From contig JABTTZ010000002.1 in NCBI GenBank assembly GCA_015075625.1, positions 1,178,001-1,242,000 on the forward strand: a stretch of 64,000 nucleotides of DNA. Reading direction: 5' to 3'. This document shows positions 23,945 to 32,974 of this stretch, one piece after another; the first letter of the stretch is position 1, and each line of letters opens with the position of its first letter. The notes beneath the pieces are model-generated. The model ran no database searches and was not told the origin of the DNA. It saw only the letters and a list, made by a program, of their open reading frames with translations. The translations under genes were made by a program, and so were the position numbers. This DNA comes from Anaerolineales bacterium. Lineage in GTDB: Bacteria > Chloroflexota > Anaerolineae > Aggregatilineales > UBA2796.

Positions 23945-24370
23945 CTAGGGCGTACCGTCCTCGTCCTCTGGTGGTTCGACGTCTTGCCTTGCGCTTGATT
24001 GTGGTCTGAGCGCCGCCAAAACCTCCGGCGAGATGGTGAACGCTGTGCTAAGGCGGTGCTGCGGGGCAAGGCGATCCTCGTAGTAAAGCGCCGCCTCCGC
24101 CTTGTAGTCCCCAAAGGGGGAACTGACCCCCCGAATGTGAACGGTGAATTCCATCGCCTTATGCATCGTCTCAATGATGCTCATCTCCGCGATACGATCC
24201 TCCCCCCGCCATACCTCAAGCTCAAGACTGGGGCGCTCTTGAAAGGGCGTCACGTTGAGGGTGATCTTCACCCGCCACCCATCAGGGTAGGGCGTCGCCG
24301 TGAGGGATTCAATGCGAATCGCACTGCGGGCTTGGGGGACATCGTGCTGATCAAAAAACGAAATGTTCAT
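23945..24370 (-). CDS. Conserved-looking protein of unknown function (141 aa)
   Basis: A 141-residue protein with mostly beta character: IRIESLTATPYPDGWRVKIT, LELEVWRGEDRIAEMSIIE, FTVHIRGVSSPFGDYKAE, then AALYYEDRLAPQHR. It looks like an immunoglobulin- or C2-like sandwich. The tail is acidic (DVEPPEDEDGTP). No signal peptide, so it should be cytoplasmic. It begins 29 bases after the SbnI-like gene on the same strand, so they are likely one operon. No function is assigned. Confidence 0.6.
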   Translation of the reverse strand: MNISFFDQHDVPQARSAIRIESLTATPYPDGWRVKITLNVTPFQERPSLELEVWRGEDRIAEMSIIETMHKAMEFTVHIRGVSSPFGDYKAEAALYYEDRLAPQHRLSTAFTISPEVLAALRPQSSARQDVEPPEDEDGTP

Positions 24371-24399
24371 CGTGCTTTCTTTGCCTAATGACAGCGAGA

Positions 24400-25263
24400 T
24401 TACTCATCAAACAGGTACGTCGGTTCGGCGTAGTAGCGGATGCGTTTGGCGGCGGTGCGCTCTTGAACCCACAGTTGAAGGGCAGCATTTTTCGCCTCTA
24501 ACGTCTCGCCATCGTCACGCAGTGCGCTGAGCGGGTAGTGCAGACGCATTGCCCGTCCATAGATGATATGGCGGCTGATTCCGGGTGGAAGGTGAACGCC
24601 ATCCCGCGCCGCCACGACGATTTCTGGTGGTTCGTAGCGGGGAAAGACAATGATCGCCACTGCATCGGGGTACAGCTTTCGCGCTGTGCTAAGCTGATCG
24701 GTATTGATGCGGTTGAGAACCCCGCGTGTTTTATAGGCATCGACAATCTCGTTGAGAACCCGCGTCCGGTCTGCGAGGGTCACTGCCTCTGCTGCCAGTG
24801 TATAGGCGCGGTTATCGGCAAGGACGGTATACGCCAAGACCTCTCGCCGCGCCAGTGCCGCCCGCGCCGTGAGCAAATCCATCCCGTTCAGCGTTAGGGC
24901 GGGGACTTCACGCAGCCGCCGCAGAAACTCGAACCACGACATGCCGCTGACGATGTGATGCCACGTCTCTAATTTGACAAACCCCGATTCGTAATCGACC
25001 ACTTGGACGAGGATATAGGGGTAACCAAGTGTTTTGAGGCAGTGGTGGCGGTTTGCCCCATCCAAAATGACGTAGCGTTCATCGTCCATGGGGGCGACGA
25101 TGGGCGGGTTGAGCCAGACGCCGCTTGCCTCAATCCGTTTGATCAACGGCGCGGAGCGCTGATCGTCGTGGATTTCGTGGGGGACAAGCGACCCGATGGG
25201 GACAATGCGCAAATCGGGCAGCACCTCGCGGGGGGTAGGGTCGTGCGGGGCTGGATTGACCAT
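24400..25263 (-). CDS. SbnI/SerK-like ParB-fold protein (possible free-serine kinase)
   Basis: A 287-residue protein with the ParB/sulfiredoxin fold. VPIGSLVPHEIHDD carries Glu30, in the place of the catalytic Glu of SbnI and SerK; RYVILDGANRHHCLKTLGYP matches the 'DGxHR' nucleotide-binding motif; the C-terminal region (GISRHIIYGRAMRLHYPLSA then IRYYAEPTYLFDE) follows the staphylococcal SbnI pattern. SbnI and SerK phosphorylate free L-serine to O-phosphoserine. Here no siderophore or cysteine genes adjoin, so the product's use is unknown. It is followed by the unknown gene at 23945 in the same operon. The family call is by recalled motif and end similarity. Confidence 0.65.
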   Translation of the reverse strand: MVNPAPHDPTPREVLPDLRIVPIGSLVPHEIHDDQRSAPLIKRIEASGVWLNPPIVAPMDDERYVILDGANRHHCLKTLGYPYILVQVVDYESGFVKLETWHHIVSGMSWFEFLRRLREVPALTLNGMDLLTARAALARREVLAYTVLADNRAYTLAAEAVTLADRTRVLNEIVDAYKTRGVLNRINTDQLSTARKLYPDAVAIIVFPRYEPPEIVVAARDGVHLPPGISRHIIYGRAMRLHYPLSALRDDGETLEAKNAALQLWVQERTAAKRIRYYAEPTYLFDE

Positions 25264-25356
25264 AAAAAATCTTCTTTCCTATCAAAAATGTGCCGAAAAC
25301 GCCTCTAAATGTACCTCATTCAGGGGTAGGATGCAGAGAATTCGCCAATCACCGTA

Positions 25357-25369
25357 AACAGTTACTGTT
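25357..25369. promoter_or_regulatory. Small palindrome AACAGT-T-ACTGTT upstream of the opp operon
   Basis: A perfect 6-1-6 palindrome, 142 bases before the oppD start and 94 after the divergent SbnI-like start. It could be an operator for either gene. Chance occurrence cannot be excluded. Confidence 0.3.
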
Positions 25370-25448
25370 CACCGCCCTTTTCGGGAAACCCCTTGCGGGG
25401 TATGGCGGGGCGCATTAAAATCCGCCAACCATCCGAAATGGTAATTCC

Positions 25449-25489
25449 TGCATGTTTCTAAAAGTATTCATACTTAGTCGCTACATGCA
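25449..25489 (+). promoter_or_regulatory. Nested inverted repeat in the oppD leader
   Basis: TGCATGT (25449-25455) and ACATGCA (25483-25489) flank a second palindrome AAGTAT-TC-ATACTT (25462-25475). It ends 21 bases before the TTG start and just before the AAGGAG site. It could be a protein-binding site or a leader hairpin that controls the operon. Confidence 0.4.
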
Positions 25490-25510
25490 ATCCAGCAAGG
25501 AGTAGTTACA

Positions 25511-26509
25511 TTGGCTGTTTTGATGGAGGTCAAAGACCTCACGACGCGGTTTCATACCCAAGAGGGGGAAGTCTACGCCGTTAATGGGATTAGTTACACC
25601 CTAAACGAAGGCGAAACCCTCGGCATTGTAGGAGAGAGCGGCAGCGGCAAAAGCGTTCAATCCCTCTCCATCCTCGGTCTGATCCCAAGCCCACCGGGAA
25701 AAATTGAAGCGGGGACAGTTCTCTTTCGTGGGCGCGATCTGCTAAAACTTTCCAAAGAGGAAATGCGCAAGGTACGCGGCGCAGAGATCGCCATGATCTT
25801 CCAAGACCCAATGACCTCGCTCAACCCCGTTCTGACGGTGGGTAAACAGATTACCGAGGCGCTTCAACTGCACCTCGGTATGAACATCAAACAGGCGCGT
25901 GACCGTGCCGCCGAACTCTTGGCGATGGTCGGTATTCCGCTTGCCGCCAAACGCCTTGACGATTACCCCCATCAATTTTCCGGCGGGATGCGCCAACGGG
26001 CGATGATCGCTATGGCGCTTTCGTGCAACCCCCAACTGCTCATTGCCGACGAACCGACAACGGCGTTGGATGTGACCATTCAGGCGCAGATCACCGACCT
26101 TGTGAAGCGCCTGCGCGATAAATTGGGGATGGCGATGATTTGGATCACCCATGACCTCGGCGTGATCGCGGGCTTGGCAGATACCATTCAGGTTATGTAT
26201 GGGGGGACGATTGTCGAACGCGGACCCGTCACCGAAATTTTCAAAGACACCCGTCATCCCTATACACTTGGGCTGCGGGGGTCGATCCCGCGCATTGACA
26301 AACGCGGTGAGCGGCTGACGCCCATTGAAGGCTCGCCGCCGGATATGCGCAAGAAGCCTGTGGGCTGCCCCTTTGCCCCGCGCTGTGTGTTCAAAGTTGA
26401 TAAATGCGAAACCGAGACGCCCCTCCTTTTGCCTGTTGAAGGCGGGAAAGCCAACCATTTCGCCGCGTGCCACGTTGATATTCGACAGGGAGTTCCGAGC
26501 CGTGCTTAA
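25511..26509 (+). CDS. oppD: Oligopeptide ABC transporter ATPase OppD
   Basis: A 332-residue ABC ATPase of the OppD/DppD type. Walker A is [12 protein letters not shown]-loop [14 protein letters not shown], signature [15 protein letters not shown], Walker [15 protein letters not shown] and the His switch WITHDLGVI. The C-terminal oligopeptide-type extension has the four Cys needed for an iron-sulfur or zinc site ([20 protein letters not shown] and FAACHVD). It powers uptake of peptides or related solutes together with OppF. The TTG at 25511 is chosen because AAGGAG lies 8 bases before it; an ATG at 25523 is the alternative. It overlaps oppF by 8 bases. Confidence 0.95.
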   Translation: MAVLMEVKDLTTRFHTQEGEVYAVNGISYTLNEGETLGIVGESGSGKSVQSLSILGLIPSPPGKIEAGTVLFRGRDLLKLSKEEMRKVRGAEIAMIFQDPMTSLNPVLTVGKQITEALQLHLGMNIKQARDRAAELLAMVGIPLAAKRLDDYPHQFSGGMRQRAMIAMALSCNPQLLIADEPTTALDVTIQAQITDLVKRLRDKLGMAMIWITHDLGVIAGLADTIQVMYGGTIVERGPVTEIFKDTRHPYTLGLRGSIPRIDKRGERLTPIEGSPPDMRKKPVGCPFAPRCVFKVDKCETETPLLLPVEGGKANHFAACHVDIRQGVPSRA

Positions 26510-27527
26510 CCCAACACCTACCACCACCACACGCCCCCCGATTGAGGAAGGGACGAAGCCGCTGCTGCGCGTCCGGGGATTGAAGAAACACTTTCCGATT
26601 ACAGCAGGGTTCATCATCCAGCGCGAGGTCGGCGCGATCAAAGCCGTTGATGGGCTGGATTTTGATGTCTACAAAGGTGAAACGCTTGGCTTGGTGGGCG
26701 AGAGCGGCTGCGGAAAATCAACCACCGGACGCACCATCCTTCAGCTTTACCGCCCAACAGCGGGCAGCGTCCAATTTGATGGGGTTGAACTTGCCACGAT
26801 GAAGGGCGAGACACTGCGCAAAATGCGCCGCAACATGCAGATGATTTTCCAAGACCCTTATGCCAGCCTGAATCCGCGTATGTCTGTTGGACGGATCATC
26901 TCTGAGCCGCTCTTTGTTCACAACATCGGGACGCCGAAGGAACGCATGGATCGCGTTCAATTCCTGATGGAAAAAGTGGGCTTGAACCCCTATTACGTCA
27001 ATCGCTATCCGCATGAGTTTTCCGGTGGGCAGCGCCAGCGTATTGGGATTGCCCGCGCCCTTGCCCTCAGTCCTTCGCTGATTGTCGCTGACGAGCCGAT
27101 TTCCGCCCTCGATGTCTCGATTCAGGCGCAGGTTGTCAATCTTTTGCAAGACCTTCAAAAAGAATTCAACCTCACTTACGTCTTTATTGCCCATGATCTG
27201 AGTATGGTGCGCCACATCTGTAACCGTGTGGCGGTGATGTATCTAGGCAAGATTGTCGAGATAGGACCCTCCGACGAGGTGTACTCCAACCCGCGCCATC
27301 CCTATACACAGGCGCTGCTCTCCGCCGTCCCCGTTCCCGATCCCGAATCGGAGGCAGACCGGCTGCGGATCATCTTGCGTGGGGATGTGCCAAGTCCAGC
27401 GAATCCGCCCGTTGGCTGCAACTTCAACACGCGCTGCCCCGTCGCCATCGAATCGTGCTTCCGCGATGAGCCGGAACTGCGTGAGGTTGCGCCTGGGCAT
27501 TGGGTCGCTTGCCATTTGGCATCCTAA
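26502..27527 (+). CDS. oppF: Oligopeptide ABC transporter ATPase OppF
   Basis: A 341-residue ABC ATPase, the second ATPase of the transporter. Walker [14 protein letters not shown]-loop [14 protein letters not shown], signature [17 protein letters not shown], Walker [15 protein letters not shown] and His switch FIAHDLSMV are complete. The C-terminal Cys extension is present ([20 protein letters not shown] and VACHLAS). GTG at 26502 (AGGGAG upstream) overlaps the end of oppD by 8 bases; a longer in-frame opening from 26325 runs antisense-like through oppD and has no family sequence. A 118-base gap separates it from oppC. Confidence 0.93.
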   Translation: MLNPTPTTTTRPPIEEGTKPLLRVRGLKKHFPITAGFIIQREVGAIKAVDGLDFDVYKGETLGLVGESGCGKSTTGRTILQLYRPTAGSVQFDGVELATMKGETLRKMRRNMQMIFQDPYASLNPRMSVGRIISEPLFVHNIGTPKERMDRVQFLMEKVGLNPYYVNRYPHEFSGGQRQRIGIARALALSPSLIVADEPISALDVSIQAQVVNLLQDLQKEFNLTYVFIAHDLSMVRHICNRVAVMYLGKIVEIGPSDEVYSNPRHPYTQALLSAVPVPDPESEADRLRIILRGDVPSPANPPVGCNFNTRCPVAIESCFRDEPELREVAPGHWVACHLAS

Positions 27528-27645
27528 GCCACTATCCTTAATCACAAGGGGGCAATCCGCACCCTAACCAATGCATCGGATGCGGATCACCCCCCACCTG
27601 CTGGCTGGTTCGACTCGCGTGTTCGTCTAATGGAAAGGCAGCCCT

Positions 27646-28671
27646 ATGGCGGTGGCATCCTCGGCAAAACCCGTCTCACTTCGTCAGGAAGAAGTCAAGA
27701 CCCGAACCCCCCTCGGTGACGCATGGCAGCAGTTCAAGCGCCATAAACTCGCCGTGCTGTCGCTCATCTTCATTGTCCTTTTGCTCACGGTCTCCATTGG
27801 CGCAGATTTTCTGAAATCAGTGGGCTTTGTGGACGACCCCATCTTTCAGCACAAGGGGAAGGGGATGTCCTACGCCGACCCCATGACCTGCACCCAAGAC
27901 ATTCGCCGTCTAAACCCCCAGTGGTGTTTCGTCGCCGGAACGGATAGTTTGGGACGGGATGTTTTTAGCCGTGTGGTGTATGGCTCGCGGGTGTCGCTGG
28001 CGGTGGGGCTGGTTGGGGCGGCAACAAGCATGTTCCTCGGCGTCATGTATGGCTTGATTGCCGGCTATTACGGCGGGCAGATTGATAACCTGATGATGCG
28101 CTTTGTCGATTTTATGTACGCTTTTCCCGACCTTGCCTTCATCATCTTGATCCAAACCTTTGTCAAATCGGTTGCCGCCGAACCGGATAAAGCATCGCCT
28201 ATTTTTCGGGGGTTAATCGCCCTTGACCGTTCGATGGGCGGGCTGTTCTTCCTGTTCATCGTCATTGGGATGCTCAGTTGGATCGGGGTGGCGCGGCTGG
28301 CACGGGGGCAGACGCTCTCCGCCAAAAACCGCGAATATGTGGAGGCTGCCCGTGCGATGGGCGCCAAAAACCGCCGTATTATCATTTTTCACGTGCTGCC
28401 CAACATTATGGGACCCCTTGTGGTGGTTGCCTGCACAGCCATTCCCGGCTTTATCTTCACCGAGGCGGCGCTGAGCTATTTAGGAATTGGGATCAACCCG
28501 CCAACCCCCAGTTGGGGGGCGATGATCCAAGACGCCCAAACGCGGGGCTTTGGCTCTGCGCCCCATTTGATCCTTGCGCCTGGGTTGGTCTTTGTAGCAA
28601 CTGTTTTGGCGTTCAATTTCCTCGGTGATGGTCTGCGTGATGCTCTTGATCCAAGTCTGCGGGGAAGCTAA
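27646..28671 (+). CDS. oppC: Oligopeptide ABC transporter permease OppC
   Basis: A 341-residue inner-membrane permease. After a cytoplasmic N-terminus (GDAWQQFKRHKLAVLSLIFI) come about six membrane spans with a large first outside loop that includes FVAGTDSLGRDVFSRVVYGS, typical of OppC/DppC. The EAA loop that contacts the ATPases is EYVEAARAMGAKNRRIIIFH. It pairs with OppB to form the channel. It starts 118 bases after oppF, in a gap with no clear promoter or terminator, and is followed after 6 bases by a lipoprotein gene. Confidence 0.93.
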   Translation: MAVASSAKPVSLRQEEVKTRTPLGDAWQQFKRHKLAVLSLIFIVLLLTVSIGADFLKSVGFVDDPIFQHKGKGMSYADPMTCTQDIRRLNPQWCFVAGTDSLGRDVFSRVVYGSRVSLAVGLVGAATSMFLGVMYGLIAGYYGGQIDNLMMRFVDFMYAFPDLAFIILIQTFVKSVAAEPDKASPIFRGLIALDRSMGGLFFLFIVIGMLSWIGVARLARGQTLSAKNREYVEAARAMGAKNRRIIIFHVLPNIMGPLVVVACTAIPGFIFTEAALSYLGIGINPPTPSWGAMIQDAQTRGFGSAPHLILAPGLVFVATVLAFNFLGDGLRDALDPSLRGS

Positions 28672-28677
28672 CCAACG

Positions 28678-29328
28678 ATGCTCTTGAAACCGCTGTTTCT
28701 AAAACCAACGAAATACCAAGCCACCCTTGCGCTCTCCTTTGCCCTGACAATGCTGCTGAGCGCGATTCTTGCCTGTACTGCCAACGACAGGCTGTTTATC
28801 ACCCTCACAGACACGCCCATCCCCTCGCTAACGCCCACCCCGCTTGCCCTCGATACGAAGTTCAAGATTGGCGATACCGCCGTTCTGATCAACATTTCGG
28901 AAATGGTTGCCGTCTCCCTGCCGCCCCAAGCGGGTCCGTTCCGTCCAGGGATTCCCGGCGCCAGTACGTGTTTCCCCAATACGAATGTGAAAGTGTTGGA
29001 TATTTCAAAGAACCCTAGCGACCCCTCCGATCCCCTGATTTACTACAAGGTACAGTGTCAGGGGGAGGGGTGGGCAGCCGAAGTGAACCTTGCCAAATAC
29101 AAGCGCGGCGATAAACCCTCGGTGTCGGCAAGCGAGGGAGCGCCACTCTACAGCGTCCCCGATGCCAGCACCGCCCCGCTAGGCGATTGTAAAGAAAACA
29201 CCACGGTGACCGTCTTGAAATCGACCCGCAACCAGTTTGACGACGACGACCCTCTCGTTTATGTTGAGGTCGCCTGCGGGGTTCAGCAAGGCTACCTTCT
29301 GGAAAGTACCTTGAAGGCAGGGAGTTAG
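28678..29328 (+). CDS. Lipoprotein with paired SH3-like domains, inside the opp operon
   Basis: A 216-residue lipoprotein. Signal ends in lipobox SAILAC near residue 34, then a Thr/Pro linker (TDTPIPSLTPTP). Two ~70-residue domains follow, one from KFKIGDTAVLINIS to PLIYYKVQCQGEGWA and another from SVSASEGAPLYSVPD to PLVYVEVACGVQQGYL. They look like two repeats of one SH3-like fold, each ending in a Cys-containing 'YYKVQC/VEVAC' strand. It is too short and of the wrong fold for an OppA-type binding protein. Its place between oppC (6 bases) and oppB (4 bases) implies co-translation, so it may help at the outer face. Function unknown. Confidence 0.65.
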   Translation: MLLKPLFLKPTKYQATLALSFALTMLLSAILACTANDRLFITLTDTPIPSLTPTPLALDTKFKIGDTAVLINISEMVAVSLPPQAGPFRPGIPGASTCFPNTNVKVLDISKNPSDPSDPLIYYKVQCQGEGWAAEVNLAKYKRGDKPSVSASEGAPLYSVPDASTAPLGDCKENTTVTVLKSTRNQFDDDDPLVYVEVACGVQQGYLLESTLKAGS

Positions 29329-29332
29329 CGCC

Positions 29333-30613
29333 ATGATCGACTCGATCTTGCGTGGGCTGCTTTCCACGCTCAAATTGTTCACCGGCGTAGGGATGATCAA
29401 GTTTGTCTTGCGCCGAATTTTGGTCGCCCTTCCCGTCCTCTTTGGGATTATTCTGATCAACTATGGGTTGATGCGTGCCGTCCCCGGCGGACCGTTCGAT
29501 AACACGGGATCAAAAAGCCGTTCGGCGCGGGATATCGCCCTGCTGAACGCCCGTTTTGGGCTGGATATGCCCTTTCTGCTGAATTTGCCGAGCGATGGGA
29601 AAAGCCCTGACGATGGCAAGACGTTAGTTGTCCGCTCCGATGCGCTGCCCGATTGCGAGATGCTGCGGCGCGGCGTTTCCCCTGCCGATCAAGTGGTGCA
29701 GCCGATTGAGGATGTCTACGAGGGCTGGCAGCTTGTGCGCGGCGTCACCGAACGGAAGGAATCTACCGAGCAGTTCGAGGGCAAGGCAACGCGCTGCTTA
29801 GAAAGCCGTAACGTCCTTTACTCTGATCTGTTCCGCAGCCAGTTTTTTCAATATCTGAACAACGTCATGCGTGGAGATTTTGGTCCCTCGATGGCGGCGA
29901 ACAAGCAGTTCCGCTCTGTGACGGAAATCATTGGCGATCTGATGCCCACCTCCTTCCGCTTGGGGATGTATTCCGTCCTCATCGGCTTCCTCATTGGCGT
30001 CCCTCTTGGCGTGCTGACCGCCGTCTACCGCAACACCTCGGTGGATTACACCATCACCTTTTTGGTCGTCGTCGTCGGGGCAATTCCAACGCTCATCTTA
30101 GGACCCGCCCTGATCATCATCTTCGTGAACAAGTTAGGTATCCTGCCGGGGGTGAACCCCACCGTTTGGCGAAATCCGAATCTCTTTGACCCAGAGTTTC
30201 TCAGCCGGGCAATTCTGCCGATCATGGTCTTGGGGACGGGGCTGGCAACCGGCTTAGCGCGGCTGACCCGCGCCAGTTTGCTGCAAGTGATGCGCGATGA
30301 TTATATCCGCACAGCGCGGGCAAAGGGCTTGAAAGAGCGCGTCGTCATCTACCTTCACGCCCTGAAGAACGCTTTGATTCCCGTCGTCACCATTTTGGGT
30401 CCGCTGGTTGCTGGGGCGGTCACGGGTTCGCTCATCGTGGAGCGGATTTTCGCCGTACCCGGCTTGGGCAGCACCTTTGTCGATTCCATTGCGGCGCGGG
30501 ACTACACCCTTTTGGTGGGAGTCACTATCTTCTACTCGGTGCTGCTCATTTTGGGGAACATCATGGTCGATGTCATGTACACATGGCTTGACCCGCGCAT
30601 CCGCTTTGAGTAG
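29333..30613 (+). CDS. oppB: Oligopeptide ABC transporter permease OppB
   Basis: A 426-residue permease of OppB/DppB type. The N-terminal span is followed by the OppB-specific GIILINYGLMRAVPGGPFDN, a long outside loop (~70-195), then spans from SFRLGMYSVLIGFLIGVPLG onward. The EAA loop is DYIRTARAKGLKERVVIYLH and the end is DVMYTWLDPRIRFE. The outside loop is larger than in typical OppB (~310 residues total), about 100 residues extra. Start at 29333 (GGAG upstream); ATG 29393 is an alternative that begins directly at the membrane span. It closes the operon; no OppA gene is present in the window. Confidence 0.92.
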   Translation: MIDSILRGLLSTLKLFTGVGMIKFVLRRILVALPVLFGIILINYGLMRAVPGGPFDNTGSKSRSARDIALLNARFGLDMPFLLNLPSDGKSPDDGKTLVVRSDALPDCEMLRRGVSPADQVVQPIEDVYEGWQLVRGVTERKESTEQFEGKATRCLESRNVLYSDLFRSQFFQYLNNVMRGDFGPSMAANKQFRSVTEIIGDLMPTSFRLGMYSVLIGFLIGVPLGVLTAVYRNTSVDYTITFLVVVVGAIPTLILGPALIIIFVNKLGILPGVNPTVWRNPNLFDPEFLSRAILPIMVLGTGLATGLARLTRASLLQVMRDDYIRTARAKGLKERVVIYLHALKNALIPVVTILGPLVAGAVTGSLIVERIFAVPGLGSTFVDSIAARDYTLLVGVTIFYSVLLILGNIMVDVMYTWLDPRIRFE

Positions 30614-30707
30614 GCTGTGTGTGCAATCCGTCCCCAATGATAAAGGTCAGACGGGCGCCCAAGGAGCGTCCCTACGGGGTGCGTGGCAAGGGGGTGGGCA
30701 TCTCACC

Positions 30708-30754
30708 AAGCCCCAAAGGGGTGATCCATTTAGCCCGCTGCTTTAGCGGCGGAC
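30708..30754 (-). repeat. Two-hairpin intergenic repeat (copy c)
   Basis: AAGCCCCAAAGGGGTGATCC then TTTAGCCCGCTGCTTTAGCGGCGG. Same family as the copy at 23593, in the opposite direction. It follows oppB and may end the opp transcript. Confidence 0.7.
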
Positions 30755-30794
30755 GCAGACTCGTACTTACAAGGCTACAGGCAAGAGCTAACGA

Positions 30795-31571
30795 ATGAGC
30801 ATGATGGGCGAGATAACACCGAATGGCAATCCCCGTATCCCGATTGAGGAATACGGCGAGCATTACTTCCAAAGCCATAACTACGCAGATCGCCCCTTGG
30901 GGCGCTTTAGCATGTATTGGTTCGCCCGCCGCTACTATGCCGCCCTAGTGCGCCGCTATGCGCCGAAGGGGGGCGGGCAATTGCTGGAGATGGGCTGTGG
31001 GTTGGGTCACCTGATCGGCTTGCTTCAGGATGACTTCGACTGCGTGGGGATAGACCTTGCCGAATACGCCGTCCACGAGACGCGCAAAAACGCCCCCCGC
31101 GCCCGCGCTATGGTGCAAAGCGCCGATGATCTCTCGATCTTCAAAGATGGCGAATTCGCCGTTGTCGTCGCCTTACACCTTGTCGAACACCTGCCCGATC
31201 CCCAGCAGACGCTCCACGAGGTCTACCGCATCCTCAAGCCGGGGGGCTTGCTGCTCTATGCCACGCCGAACCCAATTTACCCGCTGCGCCGTCTGAAAGA
31301 CCCCTTCACTGATGCAATCGGCAAAGACCCCACCCATATCAATGTGCAAGCGCCAGCCGAATGGCGCACATGGACAAAGGACGCGGGCTTCCGTATTTTG
31401 CGGCACTTTGGCGATGGTTTGTGGGATGTCCCCTACGTAAAAGGGATTCCAACAAAACTCCAATTCGCCCTCTTTGGTCTGCCGGCGCTGCTTCAGGTGC
31501 TTACCCAGACAACGCTTACCCCTCGTTCGCTTGGCGTGAACCAAATTGTGATTGCCCGACGACACGGCTAA
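30795..31571 (+). CDS. Class I SAM-dependent methyltransferase
   Basis: A 258-residue methyltransferase of the UbiE/COQ5-like Rossmann group. Motif I is LLEMGCGLGHLIGLL (SAM binding), a loop with CVGIDLAEYAVHE (motif II acidic residue), then VVVALHLVEHLPDPQQTLHE and YRILKPGGLLLYATPNP (motif III). The substrate is not given by the sequence; the family acts on small molecules, lipids, sugars or quinones. The N-terminus has a Tyr/Phe-rich region (YGEHYFQSHNY) like some sugar or lipid methyltransferases near glycan genes. It overlaps an upstream in-frame opening of the subtilase; the true subtilase start is 31 bases after its stop. Confidence 0.85.
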   Translation: MSMMGEITPNGNPRIPIEEYGEHYFQSHNYADRPLGRFSMYWFARRYYAALVRRYAPKGGGQLLEMGCGLGHLIGLLQDDFDCVGIDLAEYAVHETRKNAPRARAMVQSADDLSIFKDGEFAVVVALHLVEHLPDPQQTLHEVYRILKPGGLLLYATPNPIYPLRRLKDPFTDAIGKDPTHINVQAPAEWRTWTKDAGFRILRHFGDGLWDVPYVKGIPTKLQFALFGLPALLQVLTQTTLTPRSLGVNQIVIARRHG

Positions 31572-31602
31572 GACGAGAAGTGAGATCATCATTACCCTGC
31601 CC

Positions 31603-32742
31603 ATGTTTCAGCCTAATTACCCACACACCGACAGCACCTTTACCCTGCACCCCGTTGTGGAAAGGATCAACGCCCCGCCGGAATTCACCGGACGAGGCGT
31701 GGTCATGGCGTTCATCGATTCTGGCTTTTCCCCTCACCCAGAAATTTTGGATCGCGTCCTTGCCCATGTAGACGCCACAACGGAGCGGATCATCGAGCGC
31801 ACACGCTATTTCCATGACCGCGATTTCTCGTGGCACGGGCAAATGACGAGCGTGATCGCGGCGGGCGATGGGCGCACCTCGCAAGGGCGGCTCTATCGGG
31901 GTATTGCCCCCGACACAAAATTAATCCTGATCAAAGTGAGCAACTTGCAAGGGCGGATCAAAGAGCCGGACATTTTGCGGGGGATGCGTTGGCTGCTGCG
32001 ACATCATGCCCGCTTTGGGGTGCGGGTGGTAAATGTCTCGGTAGGCGGCGACGATCCGAATGATGATCCCGATTATGCCCTTCACCGTGCCGTCCACGAT
32101 CTGCATAAGGCAGGGATGGTCGTCACGATTGCGGCGGGGAACGCGAACGCCCACAGTTTAGTGCCGCCCGCCAGCGCCCCCGAAGCGATCACCGTCGGCG
32201 GTTACGACGACCACAACCAATTGGATCGGACGCAGTGGACGCTCTACCACCATAACTATGGGACGGCATACGACAAGACCGCCAAACCGGAAGTTTCCGC
32301 GCTGGCGGCGTGGGTTGCCTCGCCCATCCTACCCGGTTCCAGCATGGCGCGGGAGGCGCGTTGGCTGGCAATGATGCTGCGGGCGCGGGACAAGGCGACC
32401 ATCGATCAGATGCTCCTCTCTGGCTATGGCGATCTCAGCCTTTCGCGGGGGCAAGCCTTCAAGCCCGATGAAAAGACCTACGCTCTGCTCCAAGCACGGA
32501 TCAACGCGCACAAAATCATCGATTCCACCCATCAGCATGTGGATGGCACGTCTGTTTCGGCGGCGGTGGTAGCGGGCGTGGCGGCGCTCATGATTGAGGC
32601 AAATCCTCGTCTGACACCAACGGCAATCAAAGAGATTCTGATGGCGACGGCAGCGCCGCTCCCCAACATACCTGTTCAGCGCCAAAACGCCGGCGTGATT
32701 GATGCGGCTGCCGCCGTGCGTGCGGCAAAGAGGGACGCTTAG
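31603..32742 (+). CDS. Subtilisin-like serine protease (S8), intracellular
   Basis: A 379-residue S8 protease from the ATG at 31603. Catalytic triad: Asp39 (AFIDSGFSPHPE), His78 (WHGQMTSVIAAGDG), Ser317 (DGTSVSAAVVAGVAALM), and the oxyanion Asn180 (VTIAAGNANA). No signal peptide and no long pro-domain are visible, so it is probably cytoplasmic or secreted by an unknown route. There is an insertion between residues ~215 and 310 (HHNYGTAYDKTAKPEVSALA with REARWLAMMLRARDKATIDQ) longer than in common subtilisins. An in-frame TTG at 31552 would add 17 residues over the methyltransferase end. The stop lies in the loop of a 7-bp hairpin. Confidence 0.9.
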   Translation: MFQPNYPHTDSTFTLHPVVERINAPPEFTGRGVVMAFIDSGFSPHPEILDRVLAHVDATTERIIERTRYFHDRDFSWHGQMTSVIAAGDGRTSQGRLYRGIAPDTKLILIKVSNLQGRIKEPDILRGMRWLLRHHARFGVRVVNVSVGGDDPNDDPDYALHRAVHDLHKAGMVVTIAAGNANAHSLVPPASAPEAITVGGYDDHNQLDRTQWTLYHHNYGTAYDKTAKPEVSALAAWVASPILPGSSMAREARWLAMMLRARDKATIDQMLLSGYGDLSLSRGQAFKPDEKTYALLQARINAHKIIDSTHQHVDGTSVSAAVVAGVAALMIEANPRLTPTAIKEILMATAAPLPNIPVQRQNAGVIDAAAAVRAAKRDA

Positions 32743-32782
32743 AGCGTCCGTACCATGATGATCCCCGCCCTAATGGGCGGGG
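32733..32782 (+). terminator. Two hairpins after the subtilase gene
   Basis: GGACGCT (32733-32739) pairs with AGCGTCC (32743-32749), with the TAG stop codon of the subtilase gene as its three-base loop. CCCCGCCC (32763-32770) pairs perfectly with GGGCGGGG (32775-32782) around TAAT. The second is the stronger terminator candidate, although no T-run follows directly. A degenerate half-copy of the intergenic repeat (AGCCCGACGCTAAAGCGCCGGGG) follows at 32814-32836. Confidence 0.5.
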
Positions 32783-32974
32783 CTGAGATCAGGGAAAGAT
32801 TAAACCTTGTTTTTAGCCCGACGCTAAAGCGCCGGGGACATACGCAGAGAGACGCACGCACTTAATCCGCCTATGAAAACGTCACGGGGGTGACTTTTAC
32901 AAGTTATTTATGGGCAGTCAGCCGCCCCTTTTGAGATCATTGATCCAGCAATAAGACCCTAGGGGAAAGACTTT

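Noticed and set aside
28678-29328. The lipoprotein between oppC and oppB as the missing OppA
   Set aside because: At 216 residues with two SH3-like repeats, it is far shorter than OppA (over 500 residues) and lacks its fold.
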